Positions 18,703-25,932 of a DNA stretch of 35,796 nucleotides are shown here, piece after piece. How positions within the stretch are numbered: position 1 is the stretch's first letter; the number at the start of each line of letters is the position of its first letter. The notes beneath the pieces were generated by a model, which saw only the letters and a program-made list of their open reading frames with translations, was not told the DNA's origin and did not search any database. Origin of the DNA: an uncultured Alphaproteobacteria bacterium (lineage in GTDB: Bacteria; Pseudomonadota; Alphaproteobacteria; HIMB59); assembly GCA_902521795.1 (NCBI GenBank), contig CABYSX010000012.1, positions 1-35,796 of the forward strand. Reading direction: 5' to 3'. The translations under genes and the position numbers were made by a program.

Positions 18703-19897
18703 AAACTTCTTCTGATTTTTCTTTTTCTACAATAGGTAGGTGAATAAAAGCAGAAAATAATGAGATAACTATTGCCATTATCCATGCCAAGTCAAGAGAA
18801 CCATAAGCATCTATTACTAAGCCCCCCACAAAAGATCCAAAAAAAGCACCTGCTTGATGGGAAACCATTACAATACCAAAAAGAGTTGATAGGTATCGTG
18901 TTCCAAATCTATTTGCAACAATACCTGAGGTTGGAGGAACTGTTGAGAGCCAGAGTAAGCCAATTAGACAACTAAAGCCAATAACAATAAAATTATTAGT
19001 TGGTAAAATTAATAGGAAGAATATTACTATGCTCCTTGAAAAATAAATAAAAGAAAGGACATATTTTTTTTTAATAATTCCAGAAATCTTTCCTGATATT
19101 AAAGTACCCATCATGTTAAATATTCCAATTAATGTTAATCCAGTTGCAGCAATAGTAGTTTCAAGTCCTTTTAATTTTGTAAAAACTGGAAGATAATTTG
19201 AGATTAAAGCTACATGTAAGCCGCAAACAAAAAATCCTAAGATTAAATATTTATAGCTTTTATCTTTGAAAGCCTCTTGAAGAACATCTGAAATTTTTCT
19301 TTTGGTAAATTCTTTTTTATTTTTCTTTTCAGGTTTAGGTAGTAAAAAAATTAAAGATAAAGGAATCATAAATAAGAAAAAAATAGATGTTATTTTAAAT
19401 GATAAACTCCATTGATATGTGGATACTAAAAATTGATTTATCGGTGTAAATATGAACATACCAGAGGCAGCAATAGACATTAATATCCCTGTTACAGTAC
19501 TTTGTGTTTTATCATCTGCATAAAACTTTGACACGCCTCCAATAATAACTGGTACAGAAATCACTCCAGCAGAAAGTCCGCCTATGACACCAATACCAAA
19601 TAAGAAATGAATCGGGTCAACAGCAGATGATGCTACATAAAATGATAAAGAGACACCGATAAATCCTACGCAAAGAGTTTTTACATACCCTTTTTGTTCA
19701 GCAAATGCCCCTGCTATAGGTGACATGGAGCCCCACAGTAAGTTAAAAAATCCATAAGTTAGTCCGATTAATGAAGCACTAAAAACAGTTGATCCTAATA
19801 AATCAGGAACGTAAATACCTAAAGACATTCTAAAACCATTCCCTACACATAGTATTAATCCACTGATTAATATGAGGAAAAACGATTTCATCCGCAT
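18695..19897 (-). CDS. Major facilitator superfamily transporter
   Basis: A 400-residue MFS protein with twelve hydrophobic segments and a basic central loop (PKPEKKNKKEFTKRK). GNGFRMSLGIYVPDLLG, the region after helix 2 (AFAEQKGYVKTL) and LWLSTVPPTSGIVANRFGTRYLSTLFG are reminiscent of MFS members often annotated as oxalate/formate antiporter-like or monocarboxylate carriers. Substrate unknown. It is the first gene of the five-gene minus operon ending at 16058. ATG 19897 or the ATG two codons later could be the start. It is divergent from the 27-residue basic protein gene, with 66 bases between them to hold both promoters. Confidence 0.9.
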   Translation of the reverse strand: MRMKSFFLILISGLILCVGNGFRMSLGIYVPDLLGSTVFSASLIGLTYGFFNLLWGSMSPIAGAFAEQKGYVKTLCVGFIGVSLSFYVASSAVDPIHFLFGIGVIGGLSAGVISVPVIIGGVSKFYADDKTQSTVTGILMSIAASGMFIFTPINQFLVSTYQWSLSFKITSIFFLFMIPLSLIFLLPKPEKKNKKEFTKRKISDVLQEAFKDKSYKYLILGFFVCGLHVALISNYLPVFTKLKGLETTIAATGLTLIGIFNMMGTLISGKISGIIKKKYVLSFIYFSRSIVIFFLLILPTNNFIVIGFSCLIGLLWLSTVPPTSGIVANRFGTRYLSTLFGIVMVSHQAGAFFGSFVGGLVIDAYGSLDLAWIMAIVISLFSAFIHLPIVEKEKSEEVFA

Positions 19898-19963
19898 AAA
19901 TTATATTAATGGTAGAAAAAAAATATGTTTATTTTTTAAGTTAAATATCTATTATACGCCGTC

Positions 19964-20047
19964 ATGGGTTACCCTAAAAAACATCGTGGCAGACGTAAAA
20001 TCGGTTCTCGAAAACGTCGCGCTAAACGAAGAGCAAAAAAGAAATAA
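19964..20047 (+). CDS. 27-residue Arg/Lys-rich protein, probably ribosome- or RNA-associated
   Basis: ATG 19964 to TAA 20047 encodes 27 residues beginning MGYPKKHRGRRKIGSRKRR, with 17 basic residues and no acidic one. The size and charge are like small ribosomal proteins of the bTHX or COX24/bS22 type, but I do not recognise a clear match. Arginine is mostly CGT, CGC or CGA, unlike the AGA-rich neighbours, which suggests selection for efficient translation or a conserved origin. A TATTAT box at 19950-19955 ends eight bases before the ATG and there is no Shine-Dalgarno, so the message may be leaderless. It sits alone between divergent MFS and co-directional msrB. A longer frame that covers it in another phase looks like a shadow. 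Confidence 0.7.
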   Translation: MGYPKKHRGRRKIGSRKRRAKRRAKKK

Positions 20048-20092
20048 TTGTATTCATTTTTAATTTTTAATTCTTAAAATAAAGCTAATATT

Positions 20093-20551
20093 TTGAATAG
20101 AAGATTTTTTTTAACTTTTACTTTAGGAGGGTGTTTAGTTGGGTTGAAACCTTTATTATCTATGGAAAAATTAGTGTTAACTGAAACAGAATGGAAAGCA
20201 AAACTCACAGAAGAGGAGTATTATATACTTAGACAATCAGGAACAGAGCGCCCTGGTACAAGTGTCTTAAATAACGAAAAAAGGAACGGTGTTTATCAGT
20301 GTGCTGGATGTGATCTTCCTTTATTTAATTCTGATATGAAATTTGATAGTGGAACTGGTTGGCCATCATTTTTTGATTACATTCCAAATTCATTAGGTTT
20401 TAAAACAGATTTTAAAATTGTAATACCAAGAAAAGAATATCATTGCGCCAGATGTGGCGGTCATCATGGCCATGTATTCAAAGATGGTCCAGAACCAACT
20501 GGGCTAAGATACTGTAATAATGGTTTTGCTTTAAAGTTTATTCCAAGTTAA
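20093..20551 (+). CDS. msrB: Exported peptide-methionine (R)-S-oxide reductase
   Basis: A 152-residue MsrB, which reduces methionine R-sulfoxide in proteins. Zinc ligands are C70/C73 and C118/C121, the substrate loop is GTGWPSF (87-93), and the catalytic Cys is C141 in RYCNNG. The N-terminus (NRRFFLTFTLGG, then a hydrophobic run to about residue 22) looks like a twin-arginine signal, so the enzyme probably works in the periplasm after folding in the cytoplasm, consistent with zinc loading. The start is TTG 20093. There is no second resolving Cys near the N-terminus, so reduction by another thiol system is likely. It overlaps the convergent bioY gene by four bases. Confidence 0.92.
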   Translation: MNRRFFLTFTLGGCLVGLKPLLSMEKLVLTETEWKAKLTEEEYYILRQSGTERPGTSVLNNEKRNGVYQCAGCDLPLFNSDMKFDSGTGWPSFFDYIPNSLGFKTDFKIVIPRKEYHCARCGGHHGHVFKDGPEPTGLRYCNNGFALKFIPS

Positions 20552-21096
20552 TTTTTTTTTATTAGCAAATAAGAAATTGAAATAGCTAATGCTATTTTTA
20601 AAAGTTCACTATAAACAAAAGGATATAAACCTGCTTTAATTGATTTTTCAAAACCAATAAAGCCAGCAAGATGAGATAATCCACAAACAAAAATTATAGC
20701 CGCCCCAATCAATATTGAAAAAGTGACCTTTAGTAAATTTTTATTAAATAAATTTTTTGAAAAATAAGCGATTACAAAAGAAGCTAAAACCATACCATAC
20801 AAAAAACCAAAGGTTGGCGACATCACATAACCAAATCCTCCACCAGCAGCAAAAATAGGTAGTCCTATTAACCCGAGAATAACATAGGATAAAGTTGAGT
20901 AGAACCCTACCATGCCCATAGAGGCAGCAATAAAATAAACCACAAAGGTTTGAAGAGTCATAGGAACTGGGTAAAATGGAATACTTATCTTACTAGACAC
21001 AGACAAAAGGATAATGCCTAATAAGAAAAAACCTAATTTCGAAATATTGCTAGATAAATATTGACTGAGAATTGTGATATTTTTTCTATTTTGCAT
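20548..21096 (-). CDS. bioY: Biotin transporter substrate-binding subunit BioY
   Basis: A 182-residue membrane protein with six hydrophobic segments, the S component that binds biotin in ECF transporters. Typical signatures are SSKISIPFYPVPMTLQTFVVYF near the N-terminus (substrate site), GLPIFAAGGGFGYVMSPTFGFLYG in the middle, and GLSHLAG. No BioM/BioN energising subunits are present, as in many alphaproteobacteria where solitary BioY works alone or with a shared module. It lies 38 bases after the transaldolase gene on the same strand. A weak match to the alphaproteobacterial BioR box lies just upstream (21102-21111), which could mean biotin control. Confidence 0.93.
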   Translation of the reverse strand: MQNRKNITILSQYLSSNISKLGFFLLGIILLSVSSKISIPFYPVPMTLQTFVVYFIAASMGMVGFYSTLSYVILGLIGLPIFAAGGGFGYVMSPTFGFLYGMVLASFVIAYFSKNLFNKNLLKVTFSILIGAAIIFVCGLSHLAGFIGFEKSIKAGLYPFVYSELLKIALAISISYLLIKKN

Positions 21097-21134
21097 AGAT
21101 ATTATTTATAATTTTGTTTGAAGTTTGGCAATAA

Positions 21135-22091
21135 TTATAATTGTTCTCTAATAGTTTCCTTGAGTTTTAATAGGTCTTTGTTGAATAATCTAATTCCCTC
21201 AGCGAGCTTAAAAGAAGCCATTTGATTCTCATTTAAATGCCAACGAAAAGAACTTTCGTTTACATTTATTCTGTCAATATCTATTTGGCTAGACTGATTT
21301 TGTGATAGTTTTTGATCCAAATCCCCTTCTGATTTATTTAATTCTTCAAGCAGAGATGGGCTTATTGTTAATTTATCACATCCTGCTAAATTGATTATTT
21401 CGTCTTTGTTTCTGAAAGATGCAGCCATTACAATGGTATTATAATTGTACTTCTTAAAATAATTATAAATTTTCTCAACACTTTCGACACCAGGATCGTT
21501 AGTTGCATCATAGTCTTTTGAACTGTTTTCTTTGAACCAATCAAGAATTCTTCCAACAAATGGTGATATCAAAAAAGCACCCGCCTCTGCACACGCTACA
21601 GCTTGGGTTAAAGAAAATATTAATGTGCAATTACATGATATTCCCTCCGCTTCTAATTTTTTAACAGCTTGAATACCCTCCCAAGTTCCAGCAATTTTTA
21701 TTAGAATTCTATTTCTAGGAACTCCAGATTGTTCGTAACTATTGATAATTTGTTTGGCTTTTTCGACTGTTGCCTCTGTATTAAATGATAAGTCAGAATC
21801 CACCTCGGTTGAAACGTAACCTGGCACTATTTTTGTCAATTCTATTCCAAAAGCTATTGCAAGTTGATCTGCAATATAATCAACTTTATCATTTAATTGA
21901 TTAAATTTTCTACTTTTTGAATTAGCTAATACTTCATCAAAAAGTTTTTTATATTTATTGGATTGAACTGCTTTAAATATTAAAGATGGATTTGTCGTAC
22001 AATCATCAGGGCTAAATTTTTGTATACTGTCTATATCTCCAGTGTCAGCAACAACTGAGGAAAATTTTTTTAGACTTTCTAATTGAGACAT
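21135..22091 (-). CDS. tal: Transaldolase, class 1 (TalB type)
   Basis: A 318-residue transaldolase that moves a dihydroxyacetone unit between sugar phosphates in the non-oxidative pentose phosphate pathway. It is co-linear with E. coli TalB (317 residues): VVADTGD (catalytic Asp16), DDCTTNPSL, the Schiff-base Lys132 in IKIAGTWEGI, CNCTLIFSLTQAVACAEAG and SPFVGRILDW. The usual Ser after IKxA is Gly here. ATG 22091 has no clear Shine-Dalgarno. It is the first gene of a pair with bioY. Confidence 0.96.
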   Translation of the reverse strand: MSQLESLKKFSSVVADTGDIDSIQKFSPDDCTTNPSLIFKAVQSNKYKKLFDEVLANSKSRKFNQLNDKVDYIADQLAIAFGIELTKIVPGYVSTEVDSDLSFNTEATVEKAKQIINSYEQSGVPRNRILIKIAGTWEGIQAVKKLEAEGISCNCTLIFSLTQAVACAEAGAFLISPFVGRILDWFKENSSKDYDATNDPGVESVEKIYNYFKKYNYNTIVMAASFRNKDEIINLAGCDKLTISPSLLEELNKSEGDLDQKLSQNQSSQIDIDRINVNESSFRWHLNENQMASFKLAEGIRLFNKDLLKLKETIREQL

Positions 22092-22150
22092 CTTGAAAAT
22101 AAATATTGTTTCTTAATACTTATTAAAGCTATATATTAATAAAACTTCTT

Positions 22151-22657
22151 ATGCAAAAAAAAATAATTATATGTGGATTAGCAGATATTCAAGATTGTGT
22201 TGACAAATACAACCCGGATAAAATGCTAACAATCATTAATAAAAACTTTGAACCTGAAACACCCCTAGGTATGGATAAAAATAGACACCTTAAAATGTTA
22301 ATTGATGATATATCTGAGCCTAGAGATGGATTTATATTACCTGAAAAACATCATGCTCAAGAATTATTAGATTTTACTGATGACTGGGATAAGACCAAAC
22401 CTATATTAATTCATTGCCATATGGGCATAAGTCGCTCTACCGCAACAAGTTTAGGGGTTGCAGGAAAATTTGCACCTGAGAACATTGAATTAATCATTGA
22501 AAATCTGAAAGAAATAGCACCACATGCTAGTCCTAATAAAATTATGATGAAATATTATGATGAATTATTGGACTTAAACAACAGGCTTTATGGGTCTGTC
22601 CCTTATTTTAACCCTGAACCAATTGAAGAAAGTAGAATTGTAGAATTAAATTTTTAA
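22151..22657 (+). CDS. Protein-tyrosine/dual-specificity phosphatase-like protein
   Basis: A 168-residue cytoplasmic protein with the cysteine phosphatase P-loop IHCHMGISRS (C89-x5-R95), which forms a thiophosphate intermediate on the Cys. DD at 52-53 (LIDDIS) is a candidate general acid, as seen in small bacterial tyrosine-phosphatase-like proteins. The N-terminus IIICGLADIQDCV is a beta strand and turn typical of that group. The substrate, protein or nucleotide/inositol phosphate, cannot be deduced. It is divergent from transaldolase and followed after nine bases by a 52-residue Cys-pair protein that is probably on the same transcript; a terminator hairpin follows that gene. Confidence 0.82.
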   Translation: MQKKIIICGLADIQDCVDKYNPDKMLTIINKNFEPETPLGMDKNRHLKMLIDDISEPRDGFILPEKHHAQELLDFTDDWDKTKPILIHCHMGISRSTATSLGVAGKFAPENIELIIENLKEIAPHASPNKIMMKYYDELLDLNNRLYGSVPYFNPEPIEESRIVELNF

Positions 22658-22666
22658 GATAATTTT

Positions 22667-22825
22667 ATGAATAATAGTTGTGAAGTATGCAAAAAGAAAA
22701 TTATAGAACCACTATATTGGGCCGATCCAAAATTTTATAGTATCCCAAAAAAGGTATTTTTTTGTGGTGCTGATTGCTCACTAATTTATTATAAGAAAAT
22801 TAAAAAATTATTTAAAATTCAATAA
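22667..22825 (+). CDS. Small Cys-pair (zinc-ribbon-like) protein, 52 residues
   Basis: ATG 22667 to TAA 22825, a frame too short for most callers. It encodes 52 residues with two cysteine pairs, C5-x2-C8 (SCEVCKKK) and C33-x3-C37 (FFCGADCS), separated by 24 residues, a spacing compatible with one zinc site of zinc-ribbon or treble-clef type. The C-terminus is Lys-rich (KKIKKLFK), suited to nucleic-acid contact. I do not recognise the family. It follows the phosphatase gene by nine bases and is followed by a terminator at 22838, so the pair looks like a complete transcription unit. The Cys pattern and the fit between stop and terminator are the main evidence that it is real. Confidence 0.6.
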   Translation: MNNSCEVCKKKIIEPLYWADPKFYSIPKKVFFCGADCSLIYYKKIKKLFKIQ

Positions 22826-22837
22826 ATTCAATATTTA

Positions 22838-22870
22838 TAGCTATGCATATTTTGCACAGCTACTTTTTAA
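22838..22870 (+). terminator. Rho-independent terminator after the phosphatase / Cys-pair operon
   Basis: TAGCTATGCA (22838-22847) pairs with TGCACAGCTA (22853-22862) with one A-C mismatch and a TATTT loop, then CTTTTTAATTT. It lies 12 bases after the stop of the 52-residue gene, in the right position and direction to end that transcript. Confidence 0.65.
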
Positions 22871-22914
22871 TTTCTGCAATTTAATTTTTAACAGAATATT
22901 AGTATCTATATGTA

Positions 22915-22980
22915 TTCGAAAAACTAGCTCCAACCTTATTCCTATCCTTACTTATTCCTCCGGAGCTAGTTTATTTAAAT
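22915..22980 (+). ncRNA. Candidate small structured RNA with a G-free C/U-rich loop
   Basis: In the 222-base gap between the Cys-pair gene and the exonuclease I gene, a perfect 11-bp stem (22921-22931 with 22962-22972, AAACTAGCTCC/GGAGCTAGTTT) encloses a 30-base loop without a single G. The loop holds CTTATTCCT twice (22935-22943 and 22951-22959) and ends in TCCTCC, complementary to Shine-Dalgarno GGAGG. The sequence after the stem is only moderately T-rich, so it is not a standard terminator, and a real terminator already stands upstream at 22838. A weak TATATG at 22907-22912 could be a -10 box starting a short RNA near 22918. Strand is assumed from that. Confidence 0.45.
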
Positions 22981-23047
22981 TTTCAAAATATTAAATTTTC
23001 TAAGTAGAACTTTATTATACAAATTGAATGCATATAATTTTTAAAAT

Positions 23048-24475
23048 ATGAGTGATCGTTATATTTTTTGGGATCTGGAGACTACAGGACGAAATGATAA
23101 ATTTAATCAAATCACTCAAGTAGGTGCTGTATTAACGGATCATAACTTTGAAGTAAAAGATAAATTAGAAATACATAGCAAATTAAGAGAGGGAAAATGG
23201 TTTGAGCCAGGTGCGTTAATCACAACTGGTGTTGATCCAAGAAGTTTAATACAAAATAATTATCCAAATTATTACGAAGCAAGTACTCAATTGTATGAAA
23301 CTTTTCAAGAATGGTCATCGTCATCTGCAATTTTTGTAGGTTTTAATAATATTAACTTTGATGAACCCTTTTTAAGGCAGGCACTTTATCAAAATTTGTT
23401 ACCTGAAATTTATATGACAGTAACAAACAATAATGTGCGTATGGACGTTTTTGATATATTAAGATTAGTCTCAGTATACAGCCCAGAACATATAAAATTT
23501 AATACTGATGACCAAGGTTATCCCATACTCAAATTAGAAGAAGTTTTTAAGCTCAACAATATTTCAATAAGCTATGAGGCAGGACCGCACGATGCTGTTT
23601 TTGATAGCCTTATAACCTTAGAACTTAATAAGATACTAAATGTGAGATGTCCAAAAATTTGGAATGCAGCCTATGAATTTCGTCACAGAGATACTCCTAA
23701 AAAATTCATGCTAGAAAATTTAGTTTTTACCAATACTACTTTTTGGGGAAGAAGACCGACGATTAAATCTCAAACTCTTATAGGAGGTATACCAGGAAGA
23801 AATCATTACTATCTAGTTTATAATTTGCATACTGATCCAGCTAAGCTGATGGACTTAGATGACAAAGATCTACTTAAAAAGATGAATGATGGAGCTAAGA
23901 GAATATGTGAGGTTTTTGATGGCTCAAAATCAAAAACACTTTTGAATGAAAGTTATTCATTCAAAGATACTAAATTTGCAGAATTAGGAGTGAATGAGTT
24001 AAGAAATAGAGCAAATTTTATAAAAAAAAATGAACAGTTTTGTTCAAGGTTGATCAAACTTCATCTCTCTAATCAAAAAGAGTGGCCTGAGCCTTTTAAT
24101 GTTGAAGATAGAATTTTTGAGAGCTTTCCATCGCATCAAGATAAAAAACTAATGATTGATTTTCATACTTCTCCGAATGAAAAGAAGTATGAAATTGCAA
24201 AACACTTTAAAGACGACCGATACAAAGAAATTGCAATAAGAATCATATATGAGATAGCCCCACATACTCTACCTGAAAATGATAAAAGAAATTATGAATT
24301 TGAAATAAAAGAACGTTTTAATGATGATGACAAATCTAAATGGAATTCCAAAAATAAAATACTTTCTAGCTTAGACACTGACTTAGATAAAATGATAACA
24401 GATGAAAATGAGAGAGTTCAGTTTAAACAAAAAGTTATAACCTTTTTAAACAATGAGTCAGCAAAATGGGATTGA
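23048..24475 (+). CDS. sbcB: Exodeoxyribonuclease I
   Basis: A 475-residue 3'-5' single-strand DNA exonuclease, the same length as E. coli ExoI, acting in recombination and mismatch repair. The DEDDh exonuclease residues are visible: FWDLETTG (D9, E11), GFNNINFDEPFL in the second motif, and GPHDAVFDS with the His and last Asp. The later regions NAAYEFRHRDTP, WGRRPTIKSQTLIGG, GRNHYYLVYNL and FPSHQD fit the SH3-like and C-terminal domains of ExoI. ATG 23048 follows a run without a strong ribosome site. It stands alone, with its 3' end two bases from the convergent nucleotidyltransferase gene. Confidence 0.95.
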   Translation: MSDRYIFWDLETTGRNDKFNQITQVGAVLTDHNFEVKDKLEIHSKLREGKWFEPGALITTGVDPRSLIQNNYPNYYEASTQLYETFQEWSSSSAIFVGFNNINFDEPFLRQALYQNLLPEIYMTVTNNNVRMDVFDILRLVSVYSPEHIKFNTDDQGYPILKLEEVFKLNNISISYEAGPHDAVFDSLITLELNKILNVRCPKIWNAAYEFRHRDTPKKFMLENLVFTNTTFWGRRPTIKSQTLIGGIPGRNHYYLVYNLHTDPAKLMDLDDKDLLKKMNDGAKRICEVFDGSKSKTLLNESYSFKDTKFAELGVNELRNRANFIKKNEQFCSRLIKLHLSNQKEWPEPFNVEDRIFESFPSHQDKKLMIDFHTSPNEKKYEIAKHFKDDRYKEIAIRIIYEIAPHTLPENDKRNYEFEIKERFNDDDKSKWNSKNKILSSLDTDLDKMITDENERVQFKQKVITFLNNESAKWD

Positions 24476-24477
24476 AA

Positions 24478-25359
24478 TTAGATATTAGTTAAATATTCCT
24501 TAATATATTTTCCGTAATCAGATTTAATTAATTTTTCTGCTATATTATTTAATTCATTTTTATTGATAAACCCCTGTTCAAAAGAAGCAATTTCATAAGA
24601 ACCAATTTTTAAATCATTTTTCTCTTCATACAGTTTTACTTTTTGGGCTGCTTCTAATAAAGCATTCGCATTTCCAGTATCGTGCCAGACAATTGAGTCA
24701 TCTAAAATTTCCAAAGCTAGTTTTTTTTTGGATAAATAAACCTCAATTAAATCAGTTATCTCTAACTCGCCTCTGTTCGAGGGTTTAAGTGTCTTGGCAT
24801 ACTCTGAAGCATCAGAGTCAAAAAAATAGAAACCTGGAATTATCAAATTACTTTTAGGTTTCGAAGGCTTTTCTTCTATGCCAATAATATTATTATTTTC
24901 ATCTAATTCTATTACGCCAAAATTTTCTGGATCTGGAACTGGTAATCCGAATACACTTCCACCTACATCTTGCATCTTAAGAAGAGCTGAATTGGCATAA
25001 TCAAAATATTTTTTACCAAGAAAGATATTATCACTCAATGCTAAAACTGAGGGGTTGCCATCTAAATACTTAGCAGCAATAAAATATGCATCAGCTATAC
25101 CTCTTTGTACTTTTTGTATTTCGTAAGAAAAATTAAGACCAACATCAGAACCAGAACCAAATGTTTTTTCAAATATTAAAAGGTCATCCTCCTGGACTAT
25201 AAATAAGATATCTTTAATACCTAATCTTATTAATGTTTCTAAAGGATAATAAATCATTGGCTTATCATATAGTGGTAACAATGGCTTTGAGGCAGGGATT
25301 GTTGCAGGCATTAATCTTGTGCCTTTACCAGCGGCAAGAATAATCCCTTTAATTTTCAT
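24478..25359 (-). CDS. RmlA-type sugar-1-phosphate nucleotidyltransferase
   Basis: A 293-residue nucleotidyltransferase of the glucose-1-phosphate thymidylyltransferase (RmlA/RfbA) family, activating a sugar-1-phosphate with a nucleoside triphosphate, usually to dTDP-glucose. The signature LAAGKGTRLMPATIPASKPLLP binds the triphosphate (residues about 8-29), then DKPMIYYPL, QRGIADAY, SDNIF for metal, ENFGVIELD, EEKPSKPKSN and WHDTGNANALLEA follow in RmlA order. LAAG instead of LAGG and SDN instead of GDN are mild departures. No rmlBCD genes are near. Its ATG overlaps the TGA of the CBS gene by four bases, so the two are translated together. Confidence 0.88.
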   Translation of the reverse strand: MKIKGIILAAGKGTRLMPATIPASKPLLPLYDKPMIYYPLETLIRLGIKDILFIVQEDDLLIFEKTFGSGSDVGLNFSYEIQKVQRGIADAYFIAAKYLDGNPSVLALSDNIFLGKKYFDYANSALLKMQDVGGSVFGLPVPDPENFGVIELDENNNIIGIEEKPSKPKSNLIIPGFYFFDSDASEYAKTLKPSNRGELEITDLIEVYLSKKKLALEILDDSIVWHDTGNANALLEAAQKVKLYEEKNDLKIGSYEIASFEQGFINKNELNNIAEKLIKSDYGKYIKEYLTNI

Positions 25360-25832
25360 ATCCAGCCGAATGATTTAGTTAAAAATAATATTGGAATGAT
25401 CATGCAAATAAATGTAATCAATATTATATTAAGCTTAGTGCTATCTCTTACAGAGTTAATTAAGTCTCTGTGAGATATAAAATTTATTAATTTATTTTTC
25501 TCATCAACAACCGGGAGGTGTCTAATATTATTTTCACCCATAATTTTGATAGCTATTTCTGAGGATGTTTTTAAATCAACAGTTATAATTTCTTTGGTCA
25601 TAATGTCTGATGCTGATACTAAATCAGGATCTCTTCCATCTTTAACACATTTCCGAACTATATCTCTCTCTGATACAACACCTAATAATATTTTTTGATC
25701 GTCTAATATTGGAACTGCTCCAATATTCTTTAAATCCATGCTGTCAGCTATTTCACTAACAATTGACTCAGGGCCAAAATATACATACTCATCATTTAAT
25801 TTAATTTTTTTAATATCTTTAATACTTGGCAT
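25356..25832 (-). CDS. Membrane-anchored protein with two CBS domains
   Basis: A 158-residue protein with two CBS motifs in tandem (about residues 15-75 and 78-135). Typical pieces are GAVPILDDQKILLGVVSERDIVRKC, DIMTKEIITVD and IRHLPVVDEKNKLINFISHRDLI, each quoted only in part of the motif. A single hydrophobic helix closes the protein (about 138-154, NIILITFICMIIPILFL). CBS pairs bind adenine nucleotides and regulate attached or partner enzymes. Because it is translationally coupled (ATGA) to an RmlA-type nucleotidyltransferase, regulation of that enzyme at the membrane by ATP/AMP is an appealing inference. CBS-nucleotidyltransferase fusions are known in surface-sugar clusters. Confidence 0.85.
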   Translation of the reverse strand: MPSIKDIKKIKLNDEYVYFGPESIVSEIADSMDLKNIGAVPILDDQKILLGVVSERDIVRKCVKDGRDPDLVSASDIMTKEIITVDLKTSSEIAIKIMGENNIRHLPVVDEKNKLINFISHRDLINSVRDSTKLNIILITFICMIIPILFLTKSFGWI

Positions 25833-25932
25833 TGTCTTATTATATAAGTAATTAGGTATTAAAATAAATTAAGCGTATTGAAGCACTTAACTCTTCAAAA
25901 AATGTAATTTTTCGCATATTGTTGCAAATTAA

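Noticed and set aside
19872-20063. A 63-codon frame covering the 27-residue basic protein in another phase
   Set aside because: It begins inside the MFS gene start region, has no coding features, and the other phase has the strongly biased basic composition and CGT codons.
22921-22972. The hairpin before exonuclease I as an ordinary rho-independent terminator
   Set aside because: The loop is 30 bases and the following sequence has no true T-run, while a better terminator lies upstream at 22838. A candidate RNA is the more likely reading.
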